Below, in pieces: positions 31,745 through 32,134 of a DNA stretch of 32,134 nucleotides. Under the pieces are notes generated by a model, which saw only the letters and a list, made by a program, of their open reading frames with translations, was not told the origin of the DNA and made no database searches. The stretch is from an uncultured bacterium (GTDB lineage Bacteria > Bipolaricaulota > Bipolaricaulia > Bipolaricaulales > Bipolaricaulaceae): positions 1-32,134 of the forward strand of contig CAKZKH010000240.1 in assembly GCA_937122485.1 (NCBI GenBank). Reading direction: 5' to 3'. The translations under genes were made by a program, and so were the position numbers. How positions within the stretch are numbered: the first letter of the stretch is position 1; every line of letters begins with the position of its first letter.

Positions 31745-32134
31745 CTACGTGCCCAATCCTAGGAGCTGCCAAGGGCGAAGGACCCGGAGGGTGACCCGGC
31801 CGCCTTCCCCCGCCAGCCGGGCCAGTTCCACACGGCTCTGGCCAACGTAGAGCACGTAGGAGCTGCTGTCAAAGACCCGGAACACCAGTTCCTGCAAAGG
31901 GGTGGCCCGGTCTTCAATCACCAGTTCGCCCTCCACAAGCTTCCCCTCGGTGGGAAGTCCAGCTCCGTAGGAAAAGTACCGGGACTCCTTGAGGATAAAC
32001 CCGCCATCCCAAGACACCACAAGGCGGTCCCGCACCGGCGTCCCCTCCACAGAGTGGACGTATTCCACCCAGAGCGACTGGCCAGGAAGCCACACCTTGA
32101 CCCATCGTCCCTTGCTCCCTTCCGCTACAAGGAC
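31745..32134 (-). CDS. DUF1850 protein (N-terminus beyond window)
   Basis: About 129 codons are visible; the frame is open to the window edge, with residues LVAEGSKGRWVKVWLPGQ reading into the typical DUF1850 core WVEYVHSVEGTPVRD, YFSYGAGLPTEG and a C-terminal ELVFRVFDSSSYVLYVGQSR. DUF1850 proteins are small, usually exported or membrane-linked, and are generally encoded with TAXI-type TRAP transporters. Hence a TRAP transporter gene is likely beyond the right edge, but that is inference. The internal GTG at 32095 could be read as a start, yet conserved-looking residues precede it, so I treat the gene as partial. The stop is at 31745. Confidence 0.8.
   Translation of the reverse strand, partial: VLVAEGSKGRWVKVWLPGQSLWVEYVHSVEGTPVRDRLVVSWDGGFILKESRYFSYGAGLPTEGKLVEGELVIEDRATPLQELVFRVFDSSSYVLYVGQSRVELARLAGEGGRVTLRVLRPWQLLGLGT

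Noticed and set aside
1-32134. tRNA, rRNA, riboswitch or CRISPR array
   Set aside because: Gaps are all shorter than 130 nt, and none shows a cloverleaf, repeated spacer pattern or known riboswitch core by eye; a covariance-model scan was not possible.

Overview
The window is a GC-rich (roughly 65-70 %), very densely coded bacterial chromosome segment with 29 protein genes, almost no intergenic DNA and no rRNA, tRNA or CRISPR array that I could see. Many genes use GTG or TTG starts and many junctions overlap by 1-4 nt. Two solute-binding proteins have signal peptides without a lipobox cysteine, which fits a diderm cell with free periplasmic binding proteins. SpoVS, a NosD-type beta-helix protein, PKD and M1-type exported proteins and a MoxR/DUF58/VWA operon together suggest a deep-branching, possibly thermophilic lineage; Bipolaricaulota (Acetothermia/OP1) is my best guess, but it is only an impression from gene content.

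Layout. 1-662 (-): creatininase-family amidohydrolase, cut by the window edge. 745-6677 (+): an envelope/division cluster with an exported NosD-like beta-helix/DUF192 fusion, a SerB-like HAD phosphatase, an FtsZ with an unusual N-terminal extension, a secreted PKD protein and an M1-like metallopeptidase. 6674-9698 (-): a polar amino acid ABC transporter operon behind a clear sigma70-type promoter. 9762-18883 (-): seven overlapping genes encoding MoxR ATPase, DUF58, a BatA-like VWA protein, a double-VWA membrane protein and three membrane proteins of unknown function. 18923-20915 (-): a serine recombinase with a perfect inverted repeat upstream, then an HD phosphohydrolase and a winged-helix/MerR-like protein. 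21015-30157 (+): mutL, spoVS-argS-ftsY, pyruvate phosphate dikinase and two peptide-type ABC permeases. 30138-32134 (-): a family 5 solute-binding protein and a partial DUF1850 protein.

How the genes fit together. The aa-ABC operon is complete (binding protein, two permeases, ATPase). The peptide-type transporter is split: permeases on + and binding protein convergent on -, with no ATPase genes in view. The MoxR operon looks like one dedicated AAA+/VWA machine acting at the membrane; its substrate is unknown. The most unusual single protein is the FtsZ, whose first ~80 residues resemble the small KH-like domain found at the DnaA N-terminus and DnaX C-terminus, suggesting a possible link between replication and the Z-ring.
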